A stretch of DNA of 64,000 bases, taken from contig NZ_PPGH01000035.1 in assembly GCF_002958735.1 (NCBI RefSeq), positions 62,001 through 126,000 of the forward strand, read 5' to 3'. Position numbers and translations under genes: made by a program. A model generated the notes under the pieces. It was not told the origin of the DNA. It saw nothing but the letters and a program-made list of their open reading frames with translations, and searched no databases. The stretch is from Chromatium okenii (GTDB lineage: Bacteria; Pseudomonadota; Gammaproteobacteria; Chromatiales; Chromatiaceae). Numbering within the stretch: position 1 is the stretch's first letter; every line of letters starts with the position of its first letter. Below, in pieces: positions 55,623 to 64,000 of this stretch.

Positions 55623-58010
55623 ATGACGCTATATTCTGAATTGAAACAAGTTCGCAGTGAAGAAGATGTTAAAGATGTGTATATCAAAGCCTTGGGATTA
55701 ACCAGTTACACCAAGGGTTTAATTGATATTCAAACCAATGAAATCTGGTTTGAAGCCAAGGATACGGGCAAGCATTCCAGTTATGCGATGTTTACGCAGT
55801 TGCTGCATTATGTGCAGGATGCGTTGAATAAAGGTGAGCAAATTCCGCCGTTTTTAGCGGTGATTGATACTGAAAAAGCGGCAATCATGAAAAGTGCTGA
55901 TGTGCTGCCGTTTTTGGAGAAGAAAACAATTAAATGGGGCAAATCCGCCAGCAAATATACGCCGGAAGCCTTAGAAGCAGTGTCGGCGTATATCGGAACC
56001 TATTTTGTTTCGTTTAAATTGGCGACCCATGAAGATGAATTCATCGCCACCATTAAAACCGCCATTCAAACTGGCGATATTATTCGGATTCAAATCACGC
56101 CGGATAATTTGAAGCAGGTATTTGACAAATGGGTGGTGATGATTGGTAAAGAGATTCACGGCGTTAATGCAGAGCATTATGCGTTGCTCTTTTTTGCCGA
56201 CATTATGAATGACGGCACGGTGTCTACCTATCAAGAGATTCCGGCAAAGTTGATTTTTGTGGACGGCAAGCCAGCGTTTATGTTGGATGAAAAAGTCTAT
56301 GCGCTAAACAATAAAGAAGGTTATCGGCGTTTTTGGGCGATCTATCATCGACCACCGCAAGAGGAACATCGTAACTATCTATTGGAACGGCGCGACAGTT
56401 TAATTCCGTTGGATGAACGCAGCTTTAAGGGCGCGTTTTATACGCCGCTAAATGTGGTGGATTGCGCCTATAACAAACTCGCCGAAGTATTAGGGAAAAA
56501 CTGGCAGAAGAATTATTTGGTGTGGGATATGTGCTGCGGCGTGGGCAATTTGGAAGTGAAGCATTCTAATCACCGCAATCTGTTTATGAGCACGTTGGAT
56601 GTTGCCGATATTGATGTGATGCGGGCAACCAAAACCTGCGCGGCAGCAACGCGCTTTCAATACGATTATTTGAATGACGACATCACTGATGACGGCAACA
56701 TTGATTACAGTCTCACCAATAAACTGCCGCAGGAATTACGCGATGCGATTCAAGCCGGTAAAAAGATTCTGGTGTTAATCAATCCGCCGTATGCGGAATC
56801 TGGTGTGGGTATTGGTGGTGGTAACAAGCGCAGTGTGGCAAAAACTAGATTTGCTGCAACTGCAATGGATCATTATGGTAAAGCCAGCAATGAATTGTTT
56901 ACACAATGTTTAGCTAGAATTGCGCTAGAAATGCCGACAGCATCTGTGGCAATATTCAGCAAACTTAAGTATATCAACGCGCCTAATTTTGAGAAGTTTA
57001 GACAGGTGTGGAATGCCGAATATCTAGGCGGTTTTGTGGTACACAGCAAGGCATTTGATAGTTTGAAAGGTGATTTTCCGATTGGCTTTTTGGTTTGGAG
57101 AACGAATCAAAATGCTAAAAAGAAAAAGTCGATTGACGAAATTTCTGTTGAAGTTTTTGATAAAAAGACACGACCAGTTGGTGAAAAGAAGTTTTACAAT
57201 TTACCCAACAATACCTTTCTTAATAGTTGGAGCATTCGACCAAAGCCTAATAAAGTAGATGTTGTTGCTTTGAAAAATGCCGTTTCATGTGCGACATCAA
57301 AAATCAGCAGGACAACTTGGTCAAATGGTGCAATTGCTTACATGTTATGTGATAGCAATGATATGCAACACGCTAGCCAAACAGCACTGTTTTCTTCGGT
57401 GTATAGAGTAGGGCACGATGGAGGGTTTTATATTAATCCCGACAATCTTTGGCAAGCAGCGATTATCTTTGCAGTGCGCCGCTTAATTAAACCGACATGG
57501 CTGAATGACCGCGACCAATTTTTGCAACCAACTGGTGAACTCACGGATGAATTCAAAAACGATTGTTTGATCTGGATGCTATTTAATGGTAGTAATCTGA
57601 CTGCCAGCGCCGATGGTTTAGAATGGAATGGTCAAACATGGTCAATCGTCAATCATTTTATTCCATTCACTGAAGCCGAAGTAAAGACCTCAGAGCGTTT
57701 TGCCTCGGATTTTATGGCACGCTATTTGAGGGGCAAAAAACAGTCACCGGAAGCAAAAGCGGTGCTCGCTGAAGGGAAACAACTGTGGCTGGCGTATTTC
57801 GCTGCAACTGATAATCACGCAGTGCGCGAAGAATACAAATTGAATCGCGCTGATGTCGGCTGGTATCAAATCCGCAATGCGTTGAAAAAACGTAATGATA
57901 GCGGCGATTATGATGAATTGGTGAGTTTTGCGGCGTTTGAATTGGCGTATAAAGCGTTGAGTGAAAAGTTGCAACCGCTGGTGTATGAATTAGGCTTTTT
58001 GAAACGCTGA
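55623..58010 (+). CDS. putative nuclease-methyltransferase fusion (type IIG/IIL-like restriction-modification enzyme)
   Basis: 795 residues. The N-terminus has a PD-(D/E)XK-like pattern: EEDVKDVYIKAL, then D35 in LIDIQTNEIWFEAKDTGK with E44-A-K46. A class I SAM DNA methyltransferase follows: motif I VWDMCCGVGNLEVK (about residues 300-313) and catalytic motif IV LINPPYAES (NPPY at about 387), the order of N6-adenine enzymes of the gamma type. Later parts (GGFVVHSKAFDSLKGDFPIG, FNGSNLTASADGLEWNGQ) may form the DNA-recognition domain. It stands alone, with no specificity or helicase subunit. More AT-rich by eye than its neighbours. Recognition site unknown. Confidence 0.8.
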   Translation: MTLYSELKQVRSEEDVKDVYIKALGLTSYTKGLIDIQTNEIWFEAKDTGKHSSYAMFTQLLHYVQDALNKGEQIPPFLAVIDTEKAAIMKSADVLPFLEKKTIKWGKSASKYTPEALEAVSAYIGTYFVSFKLATHEDEFIATIKTAIQTGDIIRIQITPDNLKQVFDKWVVMIGKEIHGVNAEHYALLFFADIMNDGTVSTYQEIPAKLIFVDGKPAFMLDEKVYALNNKEGYRRFWAIYHRPPQEEHRNYLLERRDSLIPLDERSFKGAFYTPLNVVDCAYNKLAEVLGKNWQKNYLVWDMCCGVGNLEVKHSNHRNLFMSTLDVADIDVMRATKTCAAATRFQYDYLNDDITDDGNIDYSLTNKLPQELRDAIQAGKKILVLINPPYAESGVGIGGGNKRSVAKTRFAATAMDHYGKASNELFTQCLARIALEMPTASVAIFSKLKYINAPNFEKFRQVWNAEYLGGFVVHSKAFDSLKGDFPIGFLVWRTNQNAKKKKSIDEISVEVFDKKTRPVGEKKFYNLPNNTFLNSWSIRPKPNKVDVVALKNAVSCATSKISRTTWSNGAIAYMLCDSNDMQHASQTALFSSVYRVGHDGGFYINPDNLWQAAIIFAVRRLIKPTWLNDRDQFLQPTGELTDEFKNDCLIWMLFNGSNLTASADGLEWNGQTWSIVNHFIPFTEAEVKTSERFASDFMARYLRGKKQSPEAKAVLAEGKQLWLAYFAATDNHAVREEYKLNRADVGWYQIRNALKKRNDSGDYDELVSFAAFELAYKALSEKLQPLVYELGFLKR

Positions 58011-58118
58011 AATAAAAGCGGGAATTTAATCAAACTTGCACCATTTGCAAGCATGTCGTTATTTCACTGTTAACTGCTGCGTGTGATGTGTGCCAATCAT
58101 CATTAACCCGCTTTATTT
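58010..58118. other. widely spaced inverted repeat downstream of the methyltransferase gene
   Basis: AAATAAAAGCGGG (58010-58022) and CCCGCTTTATTT (58107-58118) are complementary apart from a one-base bulge and enclose about 84 bases, which also contain a small hairpin CTTGCA/TGCAAG. It lies at the very end of the gene and in the 217-base gap before the hybrid kinase. It could be a structured 3' end or small RNA, or a terminator-like element. No T run follows. Confidence 0.4.
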
Positions 58119-58227
58119 GTGAAGTTGTAAAAACACGCAATTCAGTCTATCGTTAAATTGTCATCGTTGTATGTTGAAATTATTTTGGTTCCTAAACCGA
58201 TAAAATTTTTACTGCAAAGGCGGCATT

Positions 58228-60549
58228 ATGGCTGATTTTTTAACACCGAACGATGTAAAGAATGTTATCTACTATCTTAGGGAGTTCGATGAGATGAAAA
58301 ATATCCTACATTATCAGCTCGCGTTAGAACAGCGTAATGCTGACCTGCTGCAAAGACTTCACGCCTGTGAAGCTGAATTAGCGCAGCGTAGTTGCCAAGA
58401 CACACCACATCTCACCGATCGTAATGGCGCACGAACCCAAGCTGAACAACAGCTTCAGCAATATGCTCTGCAAATGGAGCGTAAAAATTACGAACTAGAT
58501 CAGGCGCTTGCTAGAGCAGAAGCCTCAACTCAGGCAAAAAGTCGCTTTCTCGCTAATATGAGTCACGAAATCCGCACTCCATTAAATGGAGTGATTGGAA
58601 TGACGCGCTTGTTATTGGAAACTGGGCTTACTGAAGAGCAATATCGTTTTGCTGAGATCATTCGCAGCAGCGGCGAAAGTTTGCTGGCACTCATCAATGA
58701 TATTTTAGATTTTTCTAAAATTGAAGCTGGTAAGCTGGAATTGGATGTGCTGCATTTTGATTTACGCGGCATTTTAGAAGATGTTGCAGAAATGTTGGCT
58801 TTTCATGCGCTCGAAAAAAATCTCGAATTGACCTACCAAATTGATCGCGATGTGCCAAATGCGTTATGCGGTGATCCACGCTATTTGCGGCAAATTTTGG
58901 TAAATCTTGCCAGCAATGCAATTAAATTTACCGATCAGGGTGAAGTAGCAATTCATGTACAAACTGCGCATCACGATGTCGAACCGGTGCTGTTGCGATT
59001 TGAAGTGCACGATAACGGAGTGGGAATTTCAGACGAGCAAAAAAGAAGTTTATTTATTGCGTTTAATCAGTTAGACAATTCAACGACGCGGCGAGCTGGT
59101 GGCACTGGTTTAGGTTTGGTCGTATCCAAACAATTGGTTGAATTGATGGGCGGCACGATTGGTGTCGAGAGTGAAGTTGGAAATGGCTCAACCTTTTGGT
59201 TTACCGCACAATTTCAACGTTCTGATGAAGTTCATCCCAGTCATCCACTTAAAGATGCCAATTTCGCTGGCGTTAAAGCGTTGGTCGTCGATGATCACGC
59301 AACCAATCGTCATCTCATTACCACGTTGCTGCACGCTTGGGGTTTTTGCATTACTGAAGCCAATAACGCCAGCAGCGCATTGCGGCAGCTTTATCGCGCA
59401 GCACGAAACGGCAATCCTTTTCAGGTCGCGCTCATTGACCTTAAATTGCCCGGCGTTGATGGATTACATTTGGGCCAGCACATTCGGCAAAAACCGCAGT
59501 TACAACATACGCGCTTGATTTTATTGGCTTCACTGGTGCAACGCGATCATGCGTTTCATGCTGAAAAAGCGGGTTTTGATGGCTATTTAACGAAACCGCT
59601 GCGCCAGCATCTGCTCCATGACTGTTTGGCGTTGGTGATGGAGCGGAACAACAGTTCCTCTACTGCGACACCATCGACCATCGTGATTGGTCACACGCTC
59701 GTCGATGCGACACGTCAAGTATTTAACGCCAACGTTGCTAACGCAGTGCGCATTTTGTTGGTGGAAGATAATCGCACCAATCAAATCGTTGCCCGCGAAA
59801 TGCTGGAAAAACTCGGTTATGTCGGCATGGTGAAAATTGCCAATAACGGCGTGGAAGCATTAGAGCTGCTGGCGCAGCAATCTTACGATTTGGTGCTAAT
59901 GGACGGACAGATGCCCGAAATGGATGGCTTTGAGGCAGCGCGTCACATTCGAGAGGGCAAGGCTGGCAATTTCAACCGCGAGGTTCCGATCATCGCGATG
60001 ACTGCGTTGGCGATGAAGGGCGACCGCCAACGGTGTTTAGAAGCAGGAATGGATGGTTATCTCTCAAAGCCAGTGCAACCGCTTGAATTGGCGCGAGTTG
60101 TTGCTGCGCAATTGGCGCGTTCTCAGACAGCGGAAAAGTCGCTGCGTCAGCCCATTGACAGGCCGTTTGATGGTGAAGCGATTTCATCTGCAACGATGTC
60201 GATACCGGAAACGCTTGCAGTGTTTCACGAATCAGACATTCTTTATCGCATGGGTGAGCGCCGAATTGCGCAGCTCGTGATTCAGCAATTTTTACTTGAT
60301 GCACCGATTCGCATTAATGAATTACGCGACAGTCTCAATGCTGGGGATTTGGCTAAAGCACGCTTCAAAGCGCACAGCTTAAAAGGATTGGCAGGCAACA
60401 TTTCCGCATTGCGGTTGCGCGAAGTCGCTGCGCAGCTCGAAATGATTGCTGAAAACGCCGACGCAGTTGCGCAGTTATTTCAGCTCACAGAAAAATTAGA
60501 TCAAGAATTCAATCAACTGCATTCAGTACTTCAAGACTGGCTGGCGTGA
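58228..60549 (+). CDS. BarA-like hybrid sensor histidine kinase
   Basis: 773 residues. Order: an N-terminal coiled coil (about 1-100, with [13 protein letters not shown] and [20 protein letters not shown]); HisKA with phospho-His113 in [16 protein letters not shown]; ATPase ([41 protein letters not shown]); a first receiver with D404 ([12 protein letters not shown]); a second receiver with D559 ([16 protein letters not shown]); and an Hpt domain with H716 ([18 protein letters not shown]). No transmembrane segment is visible, so it is likely a soluble kinase. It is convergent with the HD-GYP gene, 19 bases apart. Confidence 0.93.
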   Translation: MADFLTPNDVKNVIYYLREFDEMKNILHYQLALEQRNADLLQRLHACEAELAQRSCQDTPHLTDRNGARTQAEQQLQQYALQMERKNYELDQALARAEASTQAKSRFLANMSHEIRTPLNGVIGMTRLLLETGLTEEQYRFAEIIRSSGESLLALINDILDFSKIEAGKLELDVLHFDLRGILEDVAEMLAFHALEKNLELTYQIDRDVPNALCGDPRYLRQILVNLASNAIKFTDQGEVAIHVQTAHHDVEPVLLRFEVHDNGVGISDEQKRSLFIAFNQLDNSTTRRAGGTGLGLVVSKQLVELMGGTIGVESEVGNGSTFWFTAQFQRSDEVHPSHPLKDANFAGVKALVVDDHATNRHLITTLLHAWGFCITEANNASSALRQLYRAARNGNPFQVALIDLKLPGVDGLHLGQHIRQKPQLQHTRLILLASLVQRDHAFHAEKAGFDGYLTKPLRQHLLHDCLALVMERNNSSSTATPSTIVIGHTLVDATRQVFNANVANAVRILLVEDNRTNQIVAREMLEKLGYVGMVKIANNGVEALELLAQQSYDLVLMDGQMPEMDGFEAARHIREGKAGNFNREVPIIAMTALAMKGDRQRCLEAGMDGYLSKPVQPLELARVVAAQLARSQTAEKSLRQPIDRPFDGEAISSATMSIPETLAVFHESDILYRMGERRIAQLVIQQFLLDAPIRINELRDSLNAGDLAKARFKAHSLKGLAGNISALRLREVAAQLEMIAENADAVAQLFQLTEKLDQEFNQLHSVLQDWLA

Positions 60550-60568
60550 TCGCTGCGGGTTAACAGCG

Positions 60569-61699
60569 TTAAAGCATGGCGGTTTCCGTGAGCAATTCGA
60601 CCTCTGCGTAGCGGTCACGAATTGCTAAAACTTCTGGAATCAATTCTAAAAACAACACGACAAGCTGCGGATCAAAATGACCGCCAGCTTCACTGCGAAT
60701 CAATTGCAACGTGTCCTCAATTGACCACGCATTTTTATACGGACGTTGCGAAGTCAACGCATCAAATACATCCGCCAGCGCCACAATACGCCCGGTCAAT
60801 GGAATTGCTTCACCCGCCAAACCCAACGGATAACCGCTGCCGTCCCATTTTTCGTGATGACTCAGCGCAATTTCTCGCGCCATGCGCAGCAAATCGGACT
60901 TGTCGCCACTGAGAATATCGCCGCCAATCGTGGTGTGCGTTTGCATGATTTTCCACTCTTCAGGCGTTAACTTGCCGGGTTTAAGCAAGATCGCATCGGG
61001 AATGCCAATTTTGCCGATGTCGTGCATCGGACTGGCATGAAGCAGCACTTCCGCGTCATCTTCAGTCCAGCCCGGACACTGCGCCGCCAGCAGTGCCGAC
61101 ATGTGACTCATGCGCAAAATGTGGCGACCCGTTTCGTTATCACGATATTCCGCTGCTCGCCCAACCGCTGCACCACTTGCAACGGTGTCCCGAATCTCAC
61201 GAGTGCGCTCATAAACTACTTGTTCCAACAGGTCTTTTTGATCGTAAGTCATGCGCATCGCTAACTGCACTTCCAACATATTGCGCACCCGCGCCACGAC
61301 TTCAGCCCGATCAAATGGCTTACTGATAAAATCTCGCGCTCCAGCTTGCAGCGCCCGCAACATGTAATCGCGGCTGTTTTCGGCGGTGAGTACCAAAATC
61401 GGCGGTGCTAACGGATCATTACGCGCCGTGATTTGTTCAATCACCTTAAAACCATTGAGATAAGGCATTCTAATATCGAGCAAAATTAAATCTGTAGGCA
61501 TCTCTAAATACGCAGCCATGACTTCACGCGCATCATCAATTAAAACCAGATTGCTATAACCTTCAGCACGCAATAAACGATCCACTAAAATCAAATTAGA
61601 ACGCTCATCATCAACAACCAAAATTCGTGCCATGTCACGGATTTTATAAGATTTATTATCAGTATCAGTAGGACAAGCAGATGAATATAACTCGTTCAT
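60569..61699 (-). CDS. response regulator with HD-GYP domain (RpfG-like cyclic di-GMP phosphodiesterase)
   Basis: 376 residues. Receiver first (ARILVVDDERSNLILVDRLL, LILLDIRMPYLNGFKVIE with the phospho-Asp, RDFISKPFDRAEVVARV), then HD-GYP: HASPMHDIGKIGIPDAILLK (HD metal site), HTTIGGDILSG, ALSHHEKWDGSGYPLGLAGE (the GYP signature) and RIVALADVFDAL. The motif set is complete, so hydrolysis of cyclic di-GMP is likely. ATG 61699 has AAGG ahead and overlaps the stop of the kinase upstream (ATGA), so the pair is translationally coupled. Confidence 0.93.
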   Translation of the reverse strand: MNELYSSACPTDTDNKSYKIRDMARILVVDDERSNLILVDRLLRAEGYSNLVLIDDAREVMAAYLEMPTDLILLDIRMPYLNGFKVIEQITARNDPLAPPILVLTAENSRDYMLRALQAGARDFISKPFDRAEVVARVRNMLEVQLAMRMTYDQKDLLEQVVYERTREIRDTVASGAAVGRAAEYRDNETGRHILRMSHMSALLAAQCPGWTEDDAEVLLHASPMHDIGKIGIPDAILLKPGKLTPEEWKIMQTHTTIGGDILSGDKSDLLRMAREIALSHHEKWDGSGYPLGLAGEAIPLTGRIVALADVFDALTSQRPYKNAWSIEDTLQLIRSEAGGHFDPQLVVLFLELIPEVLAIRDRYAEVELLTETAML

Positions 61700-63812
61700 A
61701 AAATACCTTGCGTTGATCGCGTATTTGAGTTCGGTAAGGTGAGCGGTCTCATCGGTAAATCAATCCAAAATTGACTACCTTCATTGAGCACACTACTCAC
61801 GCCAATTTGACCATTCATTGCTTCGCAAGACGCCGACAAACAGCCAATCCAATACCAATGCCTTCAATACGTGGATCATTTTCTTTTAAGCGTACAAAAG
61901 GCATAAATAGTTCATTGATTTGTCCCGGTTGAATACCTTGTCCGGTATCTAAAACATTTAAACGAACCATCCATTGATCATTTGGAAGAACGTAGGCTTC
62001 AAGCCCAGCGCGACCTTGCATTCGATTATAAAGAATTGCATTTGAGAGTAGATTAACGATGATTTGTTTAACTCGCCGTTGATCTGCCCAAATCACTAAA
62101 TTTGAGGTGACTTCATGCCACAATGTAATCTGACGTGCCTGCGCCAACGGAGTCACAATTAAAAAGCACTCTTCAATTAAAGAATCTAATTCAATCAGTT
62201 CAAAATAAAGTTCAATGTTGCCGGATTCTAAACTGGATAAATCAAGGATTTCGTTAATGAGTTTTAATAACTTTTTACCGCCGCGCAAAATTTCATTTAC
62301 GCTTTCACGCTGCAATGAATCAAGTCGACTATCGTATTCCAATAATTGTGCAAAACCGAGAATTGCATTCATCGGTGTGCGTAATTCGTGGCTCATTTGC
62401 GATAAGAATTCGGATTTGGCGTGATTGGCGATTTCTGCTGCTGCCTTGGCTTCTTCCAGTTCAGCAGTGCGCGAGGCAACCAGCGTTTCCAGATGCAGTC
62501 GATAAGCCTCTAATTTTTGAGTGGTATTGACGCGCTCGGTAATATCTTGAACGATGCCCAGCCCGGCAACAGGTCGACCATCGGGTGAAAATTCAAATTC
62601 GGCGCGTTCTTCTACCCAGCGGGTGACGCCATTCACTAAAATGCGATGCGCGATTTGATAGGGTTCGCCAGATAGCGCCCGATTCCACGCATCAATGACC
62701 ATCGGACGATCAATAGGATGAAAGCACGCAATGAAGGTTTCCAGAGTAATTAACGTCCCGCTGGGCAGTCCAAAGATGCGATAAATCTCATCGGAGCAAG
62801 TGAGTTGGTGATTGATTAAATTAATGCGCCAGTGACCGGTTTGCGATACGGTTTGCGCACGATTTAAGCAGACTTCATTTTGACGCAGTGCCTGCAACAA
62901 CTTTAATCGTTCTTTATTGAGCAATGTCATGCTGAATTGATCAGCAATTTGGCAGCTAAATAGCATTTCATCCGCGTGCCATTCACGCGGTATTCCAACA
63001 TGTTCAAACGCAACTAATCCCCATAATTTTCCGCCGGAAATAATGCTGCACACGAGCAATGCGGTGATGCTATGTGTTTTTAAATAGGATTCCAATTCCA
63101 CTACATCAGTGGTGTACGGATCGTTTTGCACATCGTTAATATCGAAGTAACGATGGACGCTGAAGTACGCAGTGATTTGTTGACAAACAGTTGCTTCTAA
63201 CGTTGCGCCTGTTTCATGTTGCTGCTGCGTTAAATCATATAAATCAACGCATTCTAAACAGTTGCTGCCCGCAGTGAATTCCCAGATCGAAACCCGCGCC
63301 AACGCTAAAACCGCGCTCAGGCGTTCAGTCAATTCTCGTGCAAAACATTCCAGCTCGCCGTTGATCTTCGCTTGAGAGCGACTCAGGTCATAAATGAGTT
63401 GAGAATGCCGTTGCAGCCTTGCAGTGCGAGCAATCTCTTGACGTTCTTGCGTTTTTTCCTCGGTGATGTCGTGCCATACCGCAGAAATAAACGGTCGTCC
63501 TTCGTGGTTGACGGTACGAAATGTAATGGCAACATCACGAATAACCCCATCTTTGCGGCGATGACGGGTTTCAAAAGAAGTGAGAGCGTTGCTGAGAATC
63601 GCGGCGTTGCTGTCAGTGATTTCTGTGGGAGAGTGATCGGCTTGAATATCAGCAATCGACAACTGCGCAAATTCATCGTAGCTGTAGCCCAAACCAAGAT
63701 GCGCCGCAGCATTGAAATGCACAAAACGTTGGGTTAACGGATCAACCAACAGGATGGCGTCAGTGGTCTGGTTGAACATGATTTCAACCAGTGTTTCTTG
63801 TTCCTGCGTCAC
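61696..63812 (-). CDS. PAS/GAF sensor histidine kinase (one frameshift near the end)
   Basis: About 705 residues. First PAS ([40 protein letters not shown]), GAF ([20 protein letters not shown]), second PAS ([20 protein letters not shown]), HisKA ([20 protein letters not shown]), ATPase ([40 protein letters not shown]). The frame stops at 61815, but one base later the normal kinase ending [20 protein letters not shown] continues to a stop at 61696 that overlaps the HD-GYP start. GTG 63812 is the start, preceded by AAGGA and just after an in-frame stop. Likely phosphorylates the HD-GYP regulator. Confidence 0.9.
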
Positions 63813-63830
63813 CGCTGTTTTCCTTGTTTT

Positions 63831-64000
63831 TCAATACCAACCATTTCCGGAGTGAATTCTCGATCCAAAATGGGAATGGTGCAAGGCTGGAATCCAAGGG
63901 GATTTCACCACACAAATATCATCGCTTTGCTCGACTCCAGCACTGTGGATGTCGAGTGCCTTGACCAGCGCCGGAAGCAGTGGAGCGTTAAATGCCCAAG
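63831..64000 (-). CDS. 3' end of an unidentified gene at the window edge
   Basis: An open frame of 55 codons runs in from the right edge and stops at 63831-63833, 18 bases before the GTG of the kinase. It reads WAFNAPLLPALVKALDIHSA, then GVEQSDDICVVKSPWIP and GSRIHSGNGWY. No family is recognised. It would be upstream in the same direction as the kinase/HD-GYP pair, so it may belong to that transcript. Coding nature is plausible, not proven. Confidence 0.3.
   Translation of the reverse strand, partial: WAFNAPLLPALVKALDIHSAGVEQSDDICVVKSPWIPALHHSHFGSRIHSGNGWY

Overview
The window looks like a chromosomal segment of a gammaproteobacterium. Supporting signs are the rpmH-rnpA-yidD-yidC-mnmE block, an exbB-exbD-msbA string, a PilG-H-I-J/ChpA pilus chemotaxis operon, RhlB, DsbC and a DUF2058 protein. 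The lineage cannot be fixed more finely from the sequence alone. No rRNA, tRNA, CRISPR array, insertion sequence or prophage is visible. Many conserved housekeeping genes (thyA, radA, exbD, msbA, sufD, sufT, sucC, sucD and others) carry single-base frameshifts while their protein sequence stays conserved on both sides, so most of these breaks are probably sequencing or assembly errors rather than gene decay. Coordinates below span the whole restored gene where this applies.

Layout. 1-1.9 kb: 3' part of gpmI and a broken thyA. 1.9-13 kb: a glycan island with a TPR/FkbM methyltransferase, a CDP-glucose branch (rfbF, rfbG, an epimerase, a reductase), two sugar-type O-methyltransferase-like genes (CmcI and TylF families) and two tandem TPR/GT41 (SPINDLY-type) glycosyltransferases. 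13.1-18.7 kb: a J-domain membrane protein, radA, a small unknown, a TlpA thioredoxin, exbB-exbD and msbA. 18.7-22.9 kb (minus): sufB-C-D-T for Fe-S assembly, behind a near-consensus promoter. 22.9-25 kb: a 33-residue lysine-rich protein, a Cys-rich lipoprotein and a phosphodiesterase-family hydrolase. 25.1-33.9 kb: pilG-H-I-J-chpA. 33.9-39 kb: dnaN divergent from rpmH-rnpA-yidD-yidC-mnmE, with no dnaA, recF or gyrB beside it.

39-49 kb: rhlB, a dicarboxylate/glutamate-type symporter, two exported proteins of unknown role, DUF2058, a GtrB/ArnC-type glycosyltransferase, a small membrane protein, yajQ, dsbC and a PP2C phosphatase. 49-54.6 kb: bacteriohemerythrin, a PilZ protein, a translationally coupled phosphohexomutase-sucC-sucD operon and a Pro/Ala/Met-rich exported protein. 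54.6-64 kb: an HPP membrane protein, a solitary nuclease-methyltransferase fusion that may be a one-gene restriction-modification enzyme, a BarA-like hybrid kinase and a coupled histidine kinase/HD-GYP pair that probably acts on cyclic di-GMP.

The most interesting leads are the CDP-sugar/O-methyltransferase/GT41 island, the solitary restriction-modification-like protein, the missing dnaA at the dnaN-rpmH junction, the exported protein pair at 42-44.8 kb, and a long inverted repeat abutting the hemerythrin -10 box.
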